This document shows positions 30,820 through 43,422 of a stretch of DNA of 64,000 bases, piece by piece. The first letter of the stretch is position 1. Each line of letters begins with the position of its first letter. The stretch is from Eutreptiella sp. 'Long Island Sound 2002' (lineage: Eukaryota > Euglenozoa > Euglenophyceae > Eutreptiales > Eutreptiaceae). Position numbers and translations under genes: made by a program. The DNA is taken from assembly GCA_964036045.1 (NCBI GenBank), contig OZ038387.1, forward strand, positions 61,073,604 through 61,137,603. Direction: 5' to 3'. The notes beneath the pieces were generated by a model that worked only from the letters and a program-made list of their open reading frames with translations, was not told where the DNA came from and made no database searches.

Positions 30820-33397
30820 CAGAAATATGTCCTTGATTAATGCCCTAGATATTTTGATGAAATCCTGCAGGTTTTGAAGTTGAAAACCCAAACCAAAACA
30901 GCAAGTAGAGCAAGAACAGGGTGTGGATCGAATGAATGAATAGTTTTGAAATCCACTGTAACACAGAAGGGGTCCAGATAGACAACGCAGGTATAAACAC
31001 AAAGATTCAATCACAATTGGATAATACAAAAGATAATACAAAAACTGGACTGACTCTGGCCTCCAAGATAGCATCAACTACTTCACGTGCACTCTTTTGG
31101 ATGAAATGGTCCTGGTTAGGAATGTGGGGCATAGATGTCAGACCAACACAGAAAATGACTTGGCAAAGCAACTGAATTCAGAAACAGTTAAAAAGTAGAA
31201 CCACAATAAGTGGTAGAAACAATTGAGTATAGGGGTCTTGGGGTGGGAGACCACTAGGCTTAACCTCCAAGGCCTAAAGCATGAAGTGCCTATTTTATTT
31301 CGGTATATCCTCCATGAAGGAAGGTACCTTCGCTCAGTTGAGTGGTAGGGGTGAACTTCATGGGGGGGCTGGGGTTACTACCCTAGTTACTTAAGTTAGT
31401 CTTAGCATCAACAAAAGGGTTTTAAGGGGGGCTTGGCCTGGATCAAGCCCTCCAAGAAAGACATGGCAGTGACGTTTTCTTACTCCCTCCTGGAGTACTA
31501 GTTAGCTAAGCTAGTAGGAGCAAGGAGAAAGCCTCAAATATTCCCAAAATTACCTCAGAAAATGCATTAAACTTACCAAAAACATCCTCATCAGTTCATA
31601 GAAGCCTATCACACTGTAGGTACCCTCAAAAACAATGTAATGTACCGTGAATGATGTCCCTTCGATGGGGTATTCCTCAAAAGGCGCCGGCGTGCGACGA
31701 AAACTTTCGGTAAAAATATGGGGGTAGTGGGGTTTGAACCCAGGACTCCATCCCTAGAGCACATGTGCTTGCCCACTAGGGTACAGTCGACCGCTCTGAT
31801 GCAGACGGCTATCGCTGTATAAACATCGTTTAAGTAAAAGTCCTGACCACGGGCCAGGGCGGAGCAATACTCCCAATGGAGGACACAAATCTCCAGGAGC
31901 TGAAAAAAATAGAAAATGTAACCAACAGGGAGTGATTCCTGCGGTGTAGCGGAAGGGGTAGCGATTTAACAACTCAAATCGCTAAAAATTGACGAAATCA
32001 CGCGAGAAATCGTCATTTTTACACATAACTCAAAGTCGCAGACAAGCGCAAAGGAAGCGGATTTCAAAAACAAGGTTGCGCAAGCGTAAACGGCTTTTGA
32101 AAAAGAAGGTATGTGCCGTAGTTTTCAAAGTTCTAAAGGAAATGTTTGCACAGTTGCATCAAAATTTTCATAAGCGTTAGAGAAAAGTATTCAAATTCAA
32201 CCCACACCACAGAGCAGGTGGACATCCCACCTCTCAGGTATAGGGTATGCCAGTGTCATCTCACACGCATGCATGGCGTTTGTGTTGGTTGCTTCGTTCA
32301 AACGTTAGGGTTGTCAACGCTGTGTTTGTTGGGGGTTCGGGCGCTCATCTCCTTTGCTCTGCAAAGGTCAAAACGGGAATGAAAGGTATGCGATGCGAGT
32401 GGAGCGCGCAGTGCGCACGTAGGGTTAGAATATGCGCTCTGCTCGCGATGCATGTGCCTAATTGAGGCATTCACACGCTGTGACGCTTTCCCTGTACCCC
32501 AATTCACCCTTGTTCTCTCTTCACAAGTAAGAACAGAAGGTGTTTGCTCGTGTGTAGCCGTAGCGTTAAAGTAGGGTTGCTTAAAATGCTTAGGCTTGTT
32601 TAAAACTCGCAATAGGGTTGTTTTGAGTTCGCTTCACTTCGGCATTCACACGATGCATGGTAGGTAAGGTAAGTAAGCCCAGGACGAGCTCACCTCCTGG
32701 TTGAGTCATTGTGGTCATGGTTCGCCTCCCTTCCCTGCATGCGTGCACACGATCCATTAAAGGGTAGGCCACGCGAAATGCGCACGGTAAACCTTGTTTA
32801 GGTTACCCAGGGGCTCCTCGTTACGTTCTTTAAGAGAACCTGAGGAGTTTCTTAACGCTTGCTTGCTTGACAGGGGTTGTTTGAGGACAGCGTATTATAG
32901 GTCACACTGAGAAGCGTATAATACGTGGAGTGTGGCTTGGTTCCTCAGCCGCAAACACCCCTTCATTGGCCTCTGTTGTACAGGTGGGAGAGGTTCAGGG
33001 TGATTGGTGCACGCAGCAGCTGCCTTAGGCGGCTATCCCATTTTTCTGCCCCAGCTAAACAGGGGCGCTCATCATACAATCAATTGACTGCGCCTCAGCC
33101 AGGAGTGGCGTGGGCAGTTCGACTCCATCAACATCCGCGCTGTGCACGCAACAAGAGCACCCCTTCCTGCCAAGCCCTAGCAGGGAAACGTGTTGTGACG
33201 TCCCTGTTAGGCCACAGTTGCTTAGTAGCGCTGTGTTCTCTTGTCCTCTTCACAGGAGGGTCATTAGGACCCGAGACCTCATTGAAGGCAAGACCAAGTA
33301 GCGTGTGTAGGGGTTAGGGTCAGCAGGCCTGGCAGGAGTTGAGTGCAGGTGATGAGTGCTCACCCTGCCTTCGAAGGCCGGTGCTGGCGTTAGTGAG
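30820..33397. repeat. 3.3-kb direct repeat, copy 2, left part
   Basis: It starts GAAATATGTCCTTGATT and is collinear with copy 1, with small substitutions and a net loss of about 180 bp, mostly around 32525-32640. It is broken by element B and resumes at 47040. Confidence 0.85.
31721..31791 (-). pseudogene. tRNA-like relic in repeat copy 2
   Basis: On the minus strand, TACCCTAGTGG resembles a Pol III A box and GGGTTCAAACC matches a B box and T loop. An anticodon-arm-like hairpin (CCCTAG...CTAGGG) lies between them. The acceptor ends do not pair, so no functional tRNA is likely. Copy 1 has lost the B box core. Confidence 0.4.
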
Positions 33398-35750
33398 TGA
33401 AGCCGGTTCGGACCCCCGTGGCCATCTTGGGGTCACTTGGGGTGTGTATCTATGTGCCGGCAAGCCGCCATTGGCTGATATCATACTCTCCCATCCACCT
33501 GACCTAACCCGATGTGATAGTGTGATAGGTTTGGCCATTCCGGCTATGAGCGGCCATATTCAGTACCGAGGCGCCGCCAGCAGAGATTTATATATCGGAA
33601 TATCAGGAATCAACAGGGTTTTTTTATCATAATGTTTTTGTAATTTTTCCGCCTTTCGTTCTGATTGTCAATGTATCGGCGACTCTCAGTTGGCTCGTGA
33701 TTTTGCGGTAACCGAATGGTTAACTGTTATTTACAGATATTTTGGCGGAAATCCCGATAAAGGGTCAGATTTCATCAGTAAAGGGTTCGTTGCTTCCGCA
33801 ATTTTCATATTATACACTCGCAAAGTTAATCCGATTTTTTCAGACTTCCAGAATCGGATTTTCGACTTCCACATCGCCGCACTTGATATGAAGAATTTTG
33901 AGTGGTCCTACATTTTTCCCCGATCACAAATCAACCTTCCTTTTGTTGTGTCCTTCGTTTTGCTTGGAGATATAGGCAAAACAAAATTGATTCGTGAGGC
34001 CACTTTGAAAGGTCATATCTCCGGCTCACCGCGAGTAGTCTCAATTTCAAGAATTGGGTTGGAACCGCATTGGTCTCAACTTAATTTAGGAAGCATCAAA
34101 CGTCTTTGGTGTGTGCACATGCCCGGTGTAGCAAGGGATAATGGTCAAGAGGGTAGAAAGTGATATATAACTTTTGGACCATGCAACCGAATATTTTGTT
34201 GCGACTTTCGAGTGTACCGCATGAGTGTTGGGGTTGCATAGATACCCTGGGTTCCCACGCATTTTTAACGTGAAGTTATGTCCATGGAGGGGCATGGCCT
34301 ACCATGGTGGGAGCCACTATTTGAGGGTATGTGTTATATGCATGGTATGTGCTTCGATATGCTCACGCCCATGTTATATATCTTCGTGTGGCCGAAGAGA
34401 TGGGGAGCCACACGTGACAAGGGCTTTGCCCATGTCCCAATTGTGGAATTCAAAGCGCTAGACTAAGTCTACCGCGTATGTATTGCTCATGGTATGTTTG
34501 ACAAAGAGATCCATGAGTGCACTCCCATTTTCATGGGGCATGTAGATATGAGTGGCGAAGATATCTCCATGCGCCCGATTGGGGATCCAAGTGGGGGAAT
34601 TGTTCGCAAATGGTTCCAATCATTTGTATATTGAACCATGCGCGGATATCATGGGTGAGCATAGATATATACTATCATGACAACGTTGTCTTTGGACATA
34701 TTTTCATGTTTTTGACCTCAATTTTTGCTCATTTTTGTGTTTTATGTGCTCAACTGGTCGGCCAACAGTAAAGTGCCTAGAGATCCGTGAACTATGGTAT
34801 GTTGCTTATATGTTGGCATATGCTTCGTTGTTGTACCTCACCATATGCCGGATCACGTGGTCACTTTAGCTTGGCACACCAGGCCTCACAAAATTAGGTC
34901 TCAAATTCATGAGTTGACTTGTGAAGCATGCCATGTACATAACTGGAGGGGTTTCGAAGCCAATTATGGGATATTCTTGGGCATGGATCTTTGGTCTATA
35001 TCACCCTTGTATATTACTTTCCGGATTGACACATGCATGGGGCATATGAACATTTGCCATATGCATTTTTGAGTATATAATTGACTTTTGGGCATAATGG
35101 TGTGATTTGCCTGATTTTGCCATGTTGTGAGGTCATCTTCATGGGGCAGTTCTCCAAGCCCAATCGACTCCAAGTCCAACCAAGGTTATGTCAGGGTAGG
35201 GTATGGTCCTGAGTGCCACTCTAGGCCATGACACGCCACCTCCCCTATTGGGCTAGGATTTAGAGGCTTGGGAGTGAACACATTTTTGGGGTTTGTGTAG
35301 TGACTTGTGACACATGGCATTCGGCCATCTCAATTGACCTGGTTCAGGGCAATATGTTGGTGAGTCAAGGGAAGGTCTTGAGTCCAGGGAATGAGGGGTT
35401 TATGGCTGTGAATGTGTACGTTTACCTCTTTCCCCAACTTTGCTTTATTTGTGTTCATATGCCAATTTCAGGGCTTTCTTCCTTGGTGCAGTTCTTGTAC
35501 ATGCCCGCCACCGTGGGACGACCGGTGTGCTGAACGGAAGCCCGCAGTGTGGATTGGATTGTGGATTGGGTTATTGCTGTATTTGGGGGATCTGGTTGCT
35601 GTTCAGGGTTGAAGGAGGATTGTATTTTCTATATTTTTGGATTTTGGACCCTGGAGTTTGAGAAATGCAAGCATTGATCCGGAGCAAATCAGCAGGGATT
35701 ACAGGCGGAAGGGGCACAGCAGGGGCCAGTCCTGGTAGGGACCTTCTTTA
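33398..35750 (+). repeat. Element B 5' LTR
   Basis: About 2.35 kb, long for this class. It is non-coding except that the gag ATG (35665) lies 86 nt before its end at CCTTCTTTA. Confidence 0.93.
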
Positions 35751-38700
35751 TGGTAGCAGAGGCGTACCTGCTGCCCCTACCTACCGCCGACCCGGGGACT
35801 TGGGCCCCTATGAGCCCTGCCCAAGTACGCCCCGGGTGCGTATTGTGGACTCGGTGGAGACCACGCCGGAGATTGGAGCCATAGAAGAGCCGAGACGTTC
35901 AAGAGCATGGCGAACTCCGGAAGTTGAAGCCCGAAGAGAAGTACGACATTCGGGAAGAGGAGGACTTGACATGGAGGATCTGGTCTCCATGTGTGAGCGT
36001 CGCTGCCGAAAGGCATGCAACCTCCGATCCGCCGCGGAGGACTCTGACGAGGCCTGCCATTCAGGCAGCAGTGGAGGACGGGCCCGGCGCTACCGGAAGC
36101 GCGGGTCACCCAAGTCCGCGGCAAGGAATGCCGGGGCTATGGATACGGACCCTAGCCCGGTCAGGCTGTGGGAATCCGAGGGGCACTCCGAGGGCTATCG
36201 GACAGCCTATGAGCAACCTTCGGAGTCGGAGGAGACGACCAGACCGCCCACAAGGGCGAACACGGCCCCAGAACCCAGCCTGGAGCATGACGCCGAGGCG
36301 TTGGAGAGGCCCGCCAGAGCCAGGACGGCGCCTGTGGCCCGGCACACGGAGCCACCGCGGGATAGCATGGGCGACACACCCATGGCGGAGGAGTCCGAGG
36401 AGCTGGGAACCGCGGGACGCGCCGGACCAGGTGGAAGGCACGCTGAGTGCCACTGCGAACACGTGTCCTTCCTCATGGGCAAGTACCCAAAGATGGGGAT
36501 GGACGCCATCGTGCATCGTCTCGACCGCCTGGACAACGCGAAGGACGGTCTAGAGGAGGACGTCGCCGGGATCCTGGATGACCAATCGGCCGCGGAGAAA
36601 GACATGGAGGAGCTGCGAGCGGAACGGGACCGGTACCGGGAGAATCTGGAGCTGGCCCTGGAGAAGCAGCAGGGGGTGGTGGACAGCCTCCTCCATCTGG
36701 TGGAGGACATGTCGGGACGCCTGAAAAGGCTAGAGGAGCTACAGCCCCTGGCCTCGGGTCCGGAGCTCCCGGCAAAGCCGGCAGCGGCAGAGCTGGTGGA
36801 GCGGGTTAAGACCCTCAGGAGCGCCATGGATAAACCCATGGGCGGCCCTGCAGAGGCACCCTACGCGCCTCCGCGTGTTGACCCGGGTGCGCTGCCGTTT
36901 GTTCCCATGTTCAGCGAATCCACAATGCTCGGGGAACACACGGCACCGGCTGGGTCCATGCGGGAAGGGCACGTAACCACGGACCCGAGGAGCCTGACGG
37001 TACAGATGTCCCACGCCGCCCAGGATCTACCGATCACTACGACTGCCCATGCAGTTTATGCGGAAGAGGAGATCCGGAGCCAGACCATGCAGGGGCGAAC
37101 CATGGGAAGCGCCGACGGACATGGTCGAGGTCATCCAGGCGGAAACCTGTGGGCGAAGGACCCCAATACGGGGATATGGACGGCCGACGGAGCAAGTCCT
37201 TCCCGCATTCCAAACCCCATGGGTTCAGGCCCAACTCGACCGCACTCCATGGAGGAGAGGGATGTACGGGGAGTGTACTCACACCCCCCGGCCACAGGTG
37301 GTATCCGTCTCGGTGGAGTGGTGGCTGGGGACGTCGGAAACGCCATCAGGATTGACGACCTCAGGGGAATCAAAATCCCCTACTACGATGGCAACCCCTC
37401 CAACCTGGACGACTTCATCCTGGATTGGGAGGACTTCGCCGAGGAGGTCGTCGGCGAGATGCGGGGAGCGCCGCGGGACAAGTGGGTATGTCGGACATTC
37501 CCACACCGGCTGGCGCAGGACCTGAAGGAGGAGCTGCGGGATCAGATCCGGGAAGGATTGATCCGTACGGAGCAGGCCTGCCTCCAGTGGTTGGAGGATG
37601 AGGAGCAGGTCGACGCTCCGAACCAGAAGCTGGAGGACTTGTGGTCCATCCCGCTGCCGCTGGACCGCGGTGAGTTGCGGGTCTGGGAGTGGAACCGGTA
37701 CCTGTGGAAGTACCGACGGAGCCTCAAGCTGGTTGAGGACTGGAACGAGTCCAGCGAGATCCGCCACTTGCTGAAGGACGTCCTCCCCGGCCACTGGAAG
37801 AGGAGAGTGGAGGACGAGGAAAAGAAGAGGGCGAAGAAGCGCGTGGCGGTGAGGATCATGGCGGCGGAGGATACCCATGCGGGTATCATGGAGTTCTTCA
37901 GGAGGAACCTGGGCGAGCCCAACCGGATGTTGGGACTGAAGAACGCCGTGTACGTGGAGGTATTTGGGGACTCCATGAGGCAAAGGTTGCTGCGCCTCAA
38001 CAACGTGGAGTGGAGGCGCGGGGAGCCGCTGAGGATGCAAGTCATCTTCGCCCGCATGAGCCTGGACGAGATCGTGAAGTACATCACGGTGGAGTTGAAG
38101 CTCAATGCGAAGAACGAGGCCCACGTGCAGGATCGACATGGTCATGGACAACGAGGCCACCGAGAAGACCGCCATCATCGGGAGATCCAGGAGGACACGG
38201 CCAACTCCGCGGAGGATGGTAGTGGAAGTGGCCAAGACCACTGGTCCCGGAAGGATCACGAGGAGGCCCATTTCTTCGCGTTTGTGGCGCACAACGTGAG
38301 GGACAATGGGCAGGATCGGTCCAGATGGAGCCGGGTGGGACCCAAGAAGGGCAAAGAGCCAAGGAGGATCGGGAACCCACCGCTCTCGTTCCGAGAGTAC
38401 AGGTCTCAGCACGACGGGTGCTTGGTCTGTTATGGCAAGGGAAACAACCATGCACACGACCACCGTCAGTGCAAGGTGTATGAGGCGGACAAGAAGGCCT
38501 ACTTCGCCGCCCACCCCGAGAAGAAGCCCAAGGAGCAGCGGATTTCCGATTGGAAGGCGAAGGGCGGAGACGGGGGAAAAGGCCAAGGCAAAGGCCAAGA
38601 AAAAGGCGGAGGAAGAGGCTATGGTGGTGGACCTGGCCAAGACCGACGAGTGAGGTCGATCGAGGAAGTTGCTGAGGACATGTTGAGGACGTTGGAGGAA

Positions 38701-38775
38701 CTCAAAGCCCAGCAACGTGGTGGACAAAGTCCTGGCGGATCGCAGCCGGAAGGGGCTGCGGGAAGGCAAGTCTAG
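35665..38775 (+). CDS. Element B Gag, starting inside the LTR
   Basis: The ATG at 35665 lies in the LTR and the frame passes through the primer-binding site to the TAG at 38773, giving 1036 residues. The first 280 residues are Arg/Pro/Ser-rich and acidic. A coiled coil covers about 287-365 (AEKDMEELRAERDRYRENLE). A capsid-like helical region is at about 570-800 (DFILDWEDFAEEVV, RVWEWNRYLWKYRRSLKL). A zinc-knuckle-like CLVCYGKGNNHAHDHRQC is near 919, followed by a Lys/Gly-rich RNA-binding tail. The frame has no internal stop. It builds the particle in the cytoplasm and binds genomic RNA. The large minus-strand open frames over this region are shadows of its GC-rich codons. Confidence 0.85.
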   Translation: MQALIRSKSAGITGGRGTAGASPGRDLLYGSRGVPAAPTYRRPGDLGPYEPCPSTPRVRIVDSVETTPEIGAIEEPRRSRAWRTPEVEARREVRHSGRGGLDMEDLVSMCERRCRKACNLRSAAEDSDEACHSGSSGGRARRYRKRGSPKSAARNAGAMDTDPSPVRLWESEGHSEGYRTAYEQPSESEETTRPPTRANTAPEPSLEHDAEALERPARARTAPVARHTEPPRDSMGDTPMAEESEELGTAGRAGPGGRHAECHCEHVSFLMGKYPKMGMDAIVHRLDRLDNAKDGLEEDVAGILDDQSAAEKDMEELRAERDRYRENLELALEKQQGVVDSLLHLVEDMSGRLKRLEELQPLASGPELPAKPAAAELVERVKTLRSAMDKPMGGPAEAPYAPPRVDPGALPFVPMFSESTMLGEHTAPAGSMREGHVTTDPRSLTVQMSHAAQDLPITTTAHAVYAEEEIRSQTMQGRTMGSADGHGRGHPGGNLWAKDPNTGIWTADGASPSRIPNPMGSGPTRPHSMEERDVRGVYSHPPATGGIRLGGVVAGDVGNAIRIDDLRGIKIPYYDGNPSNLDDFILDWEDFAEEVVGEMRGAPRDKWVCRTFPHRLAQDLKEELRDQIREGLIRTEQACLQWLEDEEQVDAPNQKLEDLWSIPLPLDRGELRVWEWNRYLWKYRRSLKLVEDWNESSEIRHLLKDVLPGHWKRRVEDEEKKRAKKRVAVRIMAAEDTHAGIMEFFRRNLGEPNRMLGLKNAVYVEVFGDSMRQRLLRLNNVEWRRGEPLRMQVIFARMSLDEIVKYITVELKLNAKNEAHVQDRHGHGQRGHREDRHHREIQEDTANSAEDGSGSGQDHWSRKDHEEAHFFAFVAHNVRDNGQDRSRWSRVGPKKGKEPRRIGNPPLSFREYRSQHDGCLVCYGKGNNHAHDHRQCKVYEADKKAYFAAHPEKKPKEQRISDWKAKGGDGGKGQGKGQEKGGGRGYGGGPGQDRRVRSIEEVAEDMLRTLEELKAQQRGGQSPGGSQPEGAAGRQV
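35751..35762 (+). promoter_or_regulatory. Element B primer-binding site (initiator tRNA-Met)
   Basis: TGGTAGCAGAGG follows the LTR directly and matches the same initiator tRNA end as in element A. It lies inside gag. Confidence 0.85.
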
Positions 38776-38817
38776 AGGAGCCCCCACAGGAGTGGGACCT
38801 CGGAGGTCTCTCCTCCG
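38776..38817 (+). promoter_or_regulatory. Two hairpins downstream of the gag/pol UAG in element B
   Basis: Seven nt after the UAG (38773-38775), CCCAC (38783-38787) and GTGGG (38792-38796) form a hairpin with loop AGGA. CGGAGG (38801-38806) and CCTCCG (38812-38817) form a second one. Their place relative to the stop matches the structure in element A. Confidence 0.5.
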
Positions 38818-41800
38818 AAAATCAGTGGAATCCCAGAGAAAGCGAAGGCACATCGGGTGCCAAAGAAGGCTCCAGAAGAGCCAAAACCACTGAGTTTCGC
38901 CACTCCCAACCCCTGGAGCGCCCTGCCAAGGGAAGTTTGTGTGGGCAAGGGACGTGGCAAGAAGGAAGGAGCGACCACGGAGAGCCCCGTGGACGGGCAC
39001 GACCAACCCAAGATCTACACCATCCGTGATCATACCCTCGAAGTCCTGATGCACCCGGACGTGCTAGAGTTGCATGCCGTGAGAGTCGTCCATACACCGC
39101 ATGGCGACGAGCGGCAGTTGCACTTGAAGGTGCGTGTACGGTGCGGACAAGAGGAATTGGTGGTGGATGTTCTGGTGGATACGGGTGCCCAGGTGAGCCT
39201 GGTCCGGAGAGGGTTGTTCAAGGAGGAATCCCTGCAGCCCAGCCGTAGACCGGTACGCCTGAAGGTGGCCAATGGTGAGATTATGGGTGGTGGCACCCAT
39301 GAGGCCACTATCAGTATGGAATTCAGGGAGCATGAGCGCTTGAACCGCCCTGATTTGGCGAAGAGAAGCATTCTATCCGGGAACTTCTATGTGGCCGACA
39401 TTACAGATTGGGATATGATCATGGGGTATGACTTCATGGTGGCAAATGCCATTGGAGCCCTTCCCCATCGTGCAACGCTGGTCCGGGAGGATGATGAATG
39501 CCTCACATGGCTGTCCACGGACTATGCATGCGGATCATCCCAATGGAATGCCGAGGAAGAGGATCGGATCGTCCAAGCGGTGCAAGCTGTGGGTGCCAAG
39601 TCCAGAGGAGACCGTGGAGTTCAGCTCACGGAGTATGGAATGGCGCCGCAGGTGTATGCCAGGATGATCCAGACGCTGGGAGCCGAAGCGCCCGAGACGG
39701 ACGTCTTCGCTTCCCGGGATGCCCCACTTTTGCGGAAGTGTAGGAGGCATTGGCATCGAGGAGACTCAGCCTGGCATAGGCATTGGGGTTTGAAGGAGTG
39801 GGGGCCCATGTATTGGCATGGCTCCCTGGATAACACCAGGCGTACGGCAGAGAAGATCGTCGCGGATAGGGCGAAGGGGGTCCTGGTCATAACCGGCATA
39901 GGATCCACCCCATGTCCGCTCGAGGGTCTCAAGTCGACGCTGGACTCCATCACCCTGAACGAGATGTCATTCTGGCCAGAGGAGGAGTTGTTCATCGACG
40001 CCAAGGGTGTATCAATGCCCTCCCCGGGTCAAGCGTGGGGTACCAAGGCTTTCCTGGTGGATGGGGCGCAAGCCCAGCCCACGGGTGATGAAGCATTCAT
40101 CTGCAGGGTGGAGGCGGTGCCCATGAAGGTCATATTTGAGCCCAAGGAGGGGACGGATCCGCCAATCGATGGCATTGACGTCCTGTCCCATGCCAAGATC
40201 GACAACGTCGTCAACTACATGCGAATGGGGATGCACGACCGTGTGGCAGCCAAGAAGAGGCGGGCCATGGTCACATCACCGCATTGGTGGGATGACAAGA
40301 TGTTGGTCACCGGCAAGTACGAGAAGGATGAGTTCGTGGCGAGGGTCATGGATCACATCGCGGACCAATACGATGGTCCGGTTGGGTCGGACCCACCAAC
40401 GTGGGGTTTTCCAAGAGTGGGAACCGATAGCGACGAGCACCAGCCCAAGGCCGCAAATTTTCGAAGATTATCAGTGGGAATCGCGACCCACGACGATGAA
40501 GACGGCATATCGAACGAGGAGAAGTCGGACTCGGACCCAGAAGAGGCCCACACCGCAGTACGGTCGGTTGTATCGATACCCAAGCAAGCGGCTGAAGAGG
40601 CTCAGGAGAACCCGAAGGTCGCCGAGCTGAAGGAGAGGCTGATCAATGCCTATCCGCGGCTATTCAGTGGCGTCGCCAACAAGAACCCTCCAGATCGTGG
40701 GAGGTTTGGCACAGCGAGGATCAAGCTGAAGCCGAACCCCAAGATCTATCGTCATCGGGAATACCAACTTCAGGGCGATCGGGCCGAGGCCATGAAGAAG
40801 CTGTTGGCCGAGTTCATTGAGCGGGGATGGATCGAACCCTCCGACAGTGAGTGGGCCAGCCCAGCCTTCATCGTGCCCAAGAAGGAGAAGGGCGAGTGGA
40901 GGTTGGTGGTTGATTACAGAGGTTTGAACGAGCAGACCGAGCACGACTCGTACTCGCTTCCCCTGATCGACTCCATCCTCCAAAAACAACAGAAAAAGCG
41001 GATTTTCACGGTGTTGGACCTGAAACACGGTTATCACCAGATGCCGCTACACCCGGACTTCAGGCCCTGCACAGCGATGTCGACGCCGCTGGGGCCCATG
41101 CAGTGGAAGGTGGTGCCTATGGGCGCCAAGAATGGCAACGCCGCTTTCCAGCGCATGATGGAGGACCTACTCGGTCCTGTCCGGGACTGTGCCGATCCCT
41201 TCGTGGATGACATCATCATCGGGTCCGGCACGGAGAACATGACTGAGGACGAGCTCATCGACGCGCATGAGAAGGATCTGCGCCGAGTGCTCAGCGAGTT
41301 GGACAAGCACAACATGGTGTGCAAGCCCACCAAAGCCCCACTCTTCGTGAAGGAAGTGGAGTTCGCGGGTAACGTGGTTGGTCATCGGCAACGCCGTCCA
41401 ATGCCTGGGAAGCTGGCGTCCCTGCACCACTGGGAGAAGCCCCAGACCATCAGCGAACTCCGGTCCTTCATGGGGTTCTGCAATTACTATTCGGGCTATG
41501 TCCGGATGTATGCAGAACTCTCGGGGCCGCTGCACAAGATGCTGCAGGTGGGGAAGTTCCATGGCCGGAAGGGGAGCAAGAAGAAGCTTGCCTGGACCCC
41601 TGAGGCTGGGGATGCGTTCAACCGCCTGAAGGAGCGACTCCTGGGGCAGTTGGGGCTGTTCCTGGTGGACCCGGACAAGGGATTCGTGCTACGGACAGAC
41701 GCTTCGGACTATGCCGTGGGGGCAGTCCTCGAGCAAGTCCGGGACGACGGGACTCATGTTCCCATGGCGTTTTGGAGCAGGATCCTGGCCGAGGGCCAAC

Positions 41801-42991
41801 GCCGAACATGGACCGCGAGGGAGAAGGAGACATACGCCATTGTATGTGCGCTCAGGAAGTGGTCTGGCCACATAGGACTGCAGCCGGTGGTGGTTTGCAC
41901 GGACCACCAGTCCCTACAGAGCTGGCACAAGGAGCATGTCGACACCCCCTCAGGACCAGCGGCTACGAGGGCCCGATGGCACGAGACGTTCGCCAAGTTC
42001 GACCTCAGCGTCGTGTACGTCCCGGGGAAGGACAACACTGTGGCAGATTGCCTCAGTCGTTGGGCCTACCCCGCGGGCAAGGCTTGGATGGACATATCCA
42101 GCCATGGGGACGCCGAGGAGACCGAGGAGGCCAAGCGCATCATCGAGATGGAGAAGGCCATGGAACAAGAGGGGGTCAAGTGCTTTGTGGTGATGGCAAA
42201 CCGTACGGACCTGGCCAAGTTCCGGGGCGCCCGAGTCCAAGCTATTCGAGAGGAAACCCTCGAGCAATGGATGGTGGCCCCTGTAGAGCTGTCAGGTCGG
42301 TGCTCACAGAGGACTGGTCGGATGACTACGCGGCATCCGAGCACTGGAGCAAGTACTGGAACGCCGTGAGCGCCCCGTCGGACGACGAATGGCCGGAGGG
42401 CTTGACCGAGGATGGGGACAAGTTGTTCCTCAAGGACAAGCTGCTGGTGCCCGAGAACCGAGTGGAGGAGCTCATTGACCATTGGCACAACACCCAGCTC
42501 ATGCAGCCTGGCCGAGACAAGATGCAGCAGGACCTGGAGTGGCGTTTCAAGTTCCCTCCGGGGTACTACGCCATCCTGGATAGGTACTGCAGCGACTGTG
42601 CCGTGTGTCGGGCCAGGAAGAGCCCCAACCACTCCACGGCTGGCAATCCGGTGTACACGGCTATACCGGAACCCCCTATGCGGTCTGTGGCCATGGATGT
42701 ATTCGCCATGCCTGAGGTCACCGTGGACGGAGAGACCTACGACTGTGTCATCCTGGCGGTGGACAGGCACAGCGGGTATATCGCGGCTGTTCCTGGCAAA
42801 AAGTCCAAGAAGAAGGACAAGAAGGACAAGCATGGAGTGGGGCTGCAGGCCAAGACCGTCGCTAATGCCATGATCAGGCATTGGCTGACGATTTTTGATG
42901 TCCCGGCTGTCATCTGCAGCGATCGGGGCAGTCAGTTTGTGGGGACGTGGTTCAAGACGATGTGCAAGCACATGGGTATTCGGCACGCCAA

Positions 42992-43422
42992 AACGTCACC
43001 CGGAGCCATGGAAGCAACCGGTGACAGGCGAGCCGGTACACAGTCCAGGAGGGGGTCACCTGCCAAGCAGAGTGGCCCCGCAACTCAAGCCACAAGGGTG
43101 AGGCGGTCGTACCGTAGACAAGCGGGAGCAATACCCCTTGTGGTGAGAGATACTCCACACGGCTGGGCAGCCCCCCAGAGCTGCCGCCCAAAGGAGGGGG
43201 CATGTGGCCCTACCCATGGACACATGTGGGGACACCCTCCCACCTGAGACACATGGACCGGTCGGCCGCGACAATGCCTTCCCAAGCACATGCGGGAGCG
43301 GCTCAAGAGGCACCTGACATAGGGCAGTGGGAGGGACAGGACGTCCCCTTGGTAAGACCTTCTTCCTGCAATGTCAAAGGAGGCATCCCGAGCTCCCGAA
43401 GATACCTACCTACCTACCTACC
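42992..43422 (+). mobile_element. 431-bp SINE-like retroposon in the integrase of element B
   Basis: The piece interrupts a clearly continuous integrase and is flanked by an exact 12-bp duplication, TCGGCACGCCAA (42980-42991 and 43423-43434). It ends in five TACC units (43403-43422), the microsatellite tail typical of SINEs and LINE-mobilised RNAs. No ORF, inverted repeats or clear Pol III boxes were seen, so the parent RNA is unknown. A truncated LINE end is an alternative. Confidence 0.75.

Noticed and set aside
37279-39054. A 591-codon minus-strand frame across element B gag
   Set aside because: It is antisense to a well-supported Gag with coiled coil and zinc knuckle. No protein-like motif was seen on the minus strand.
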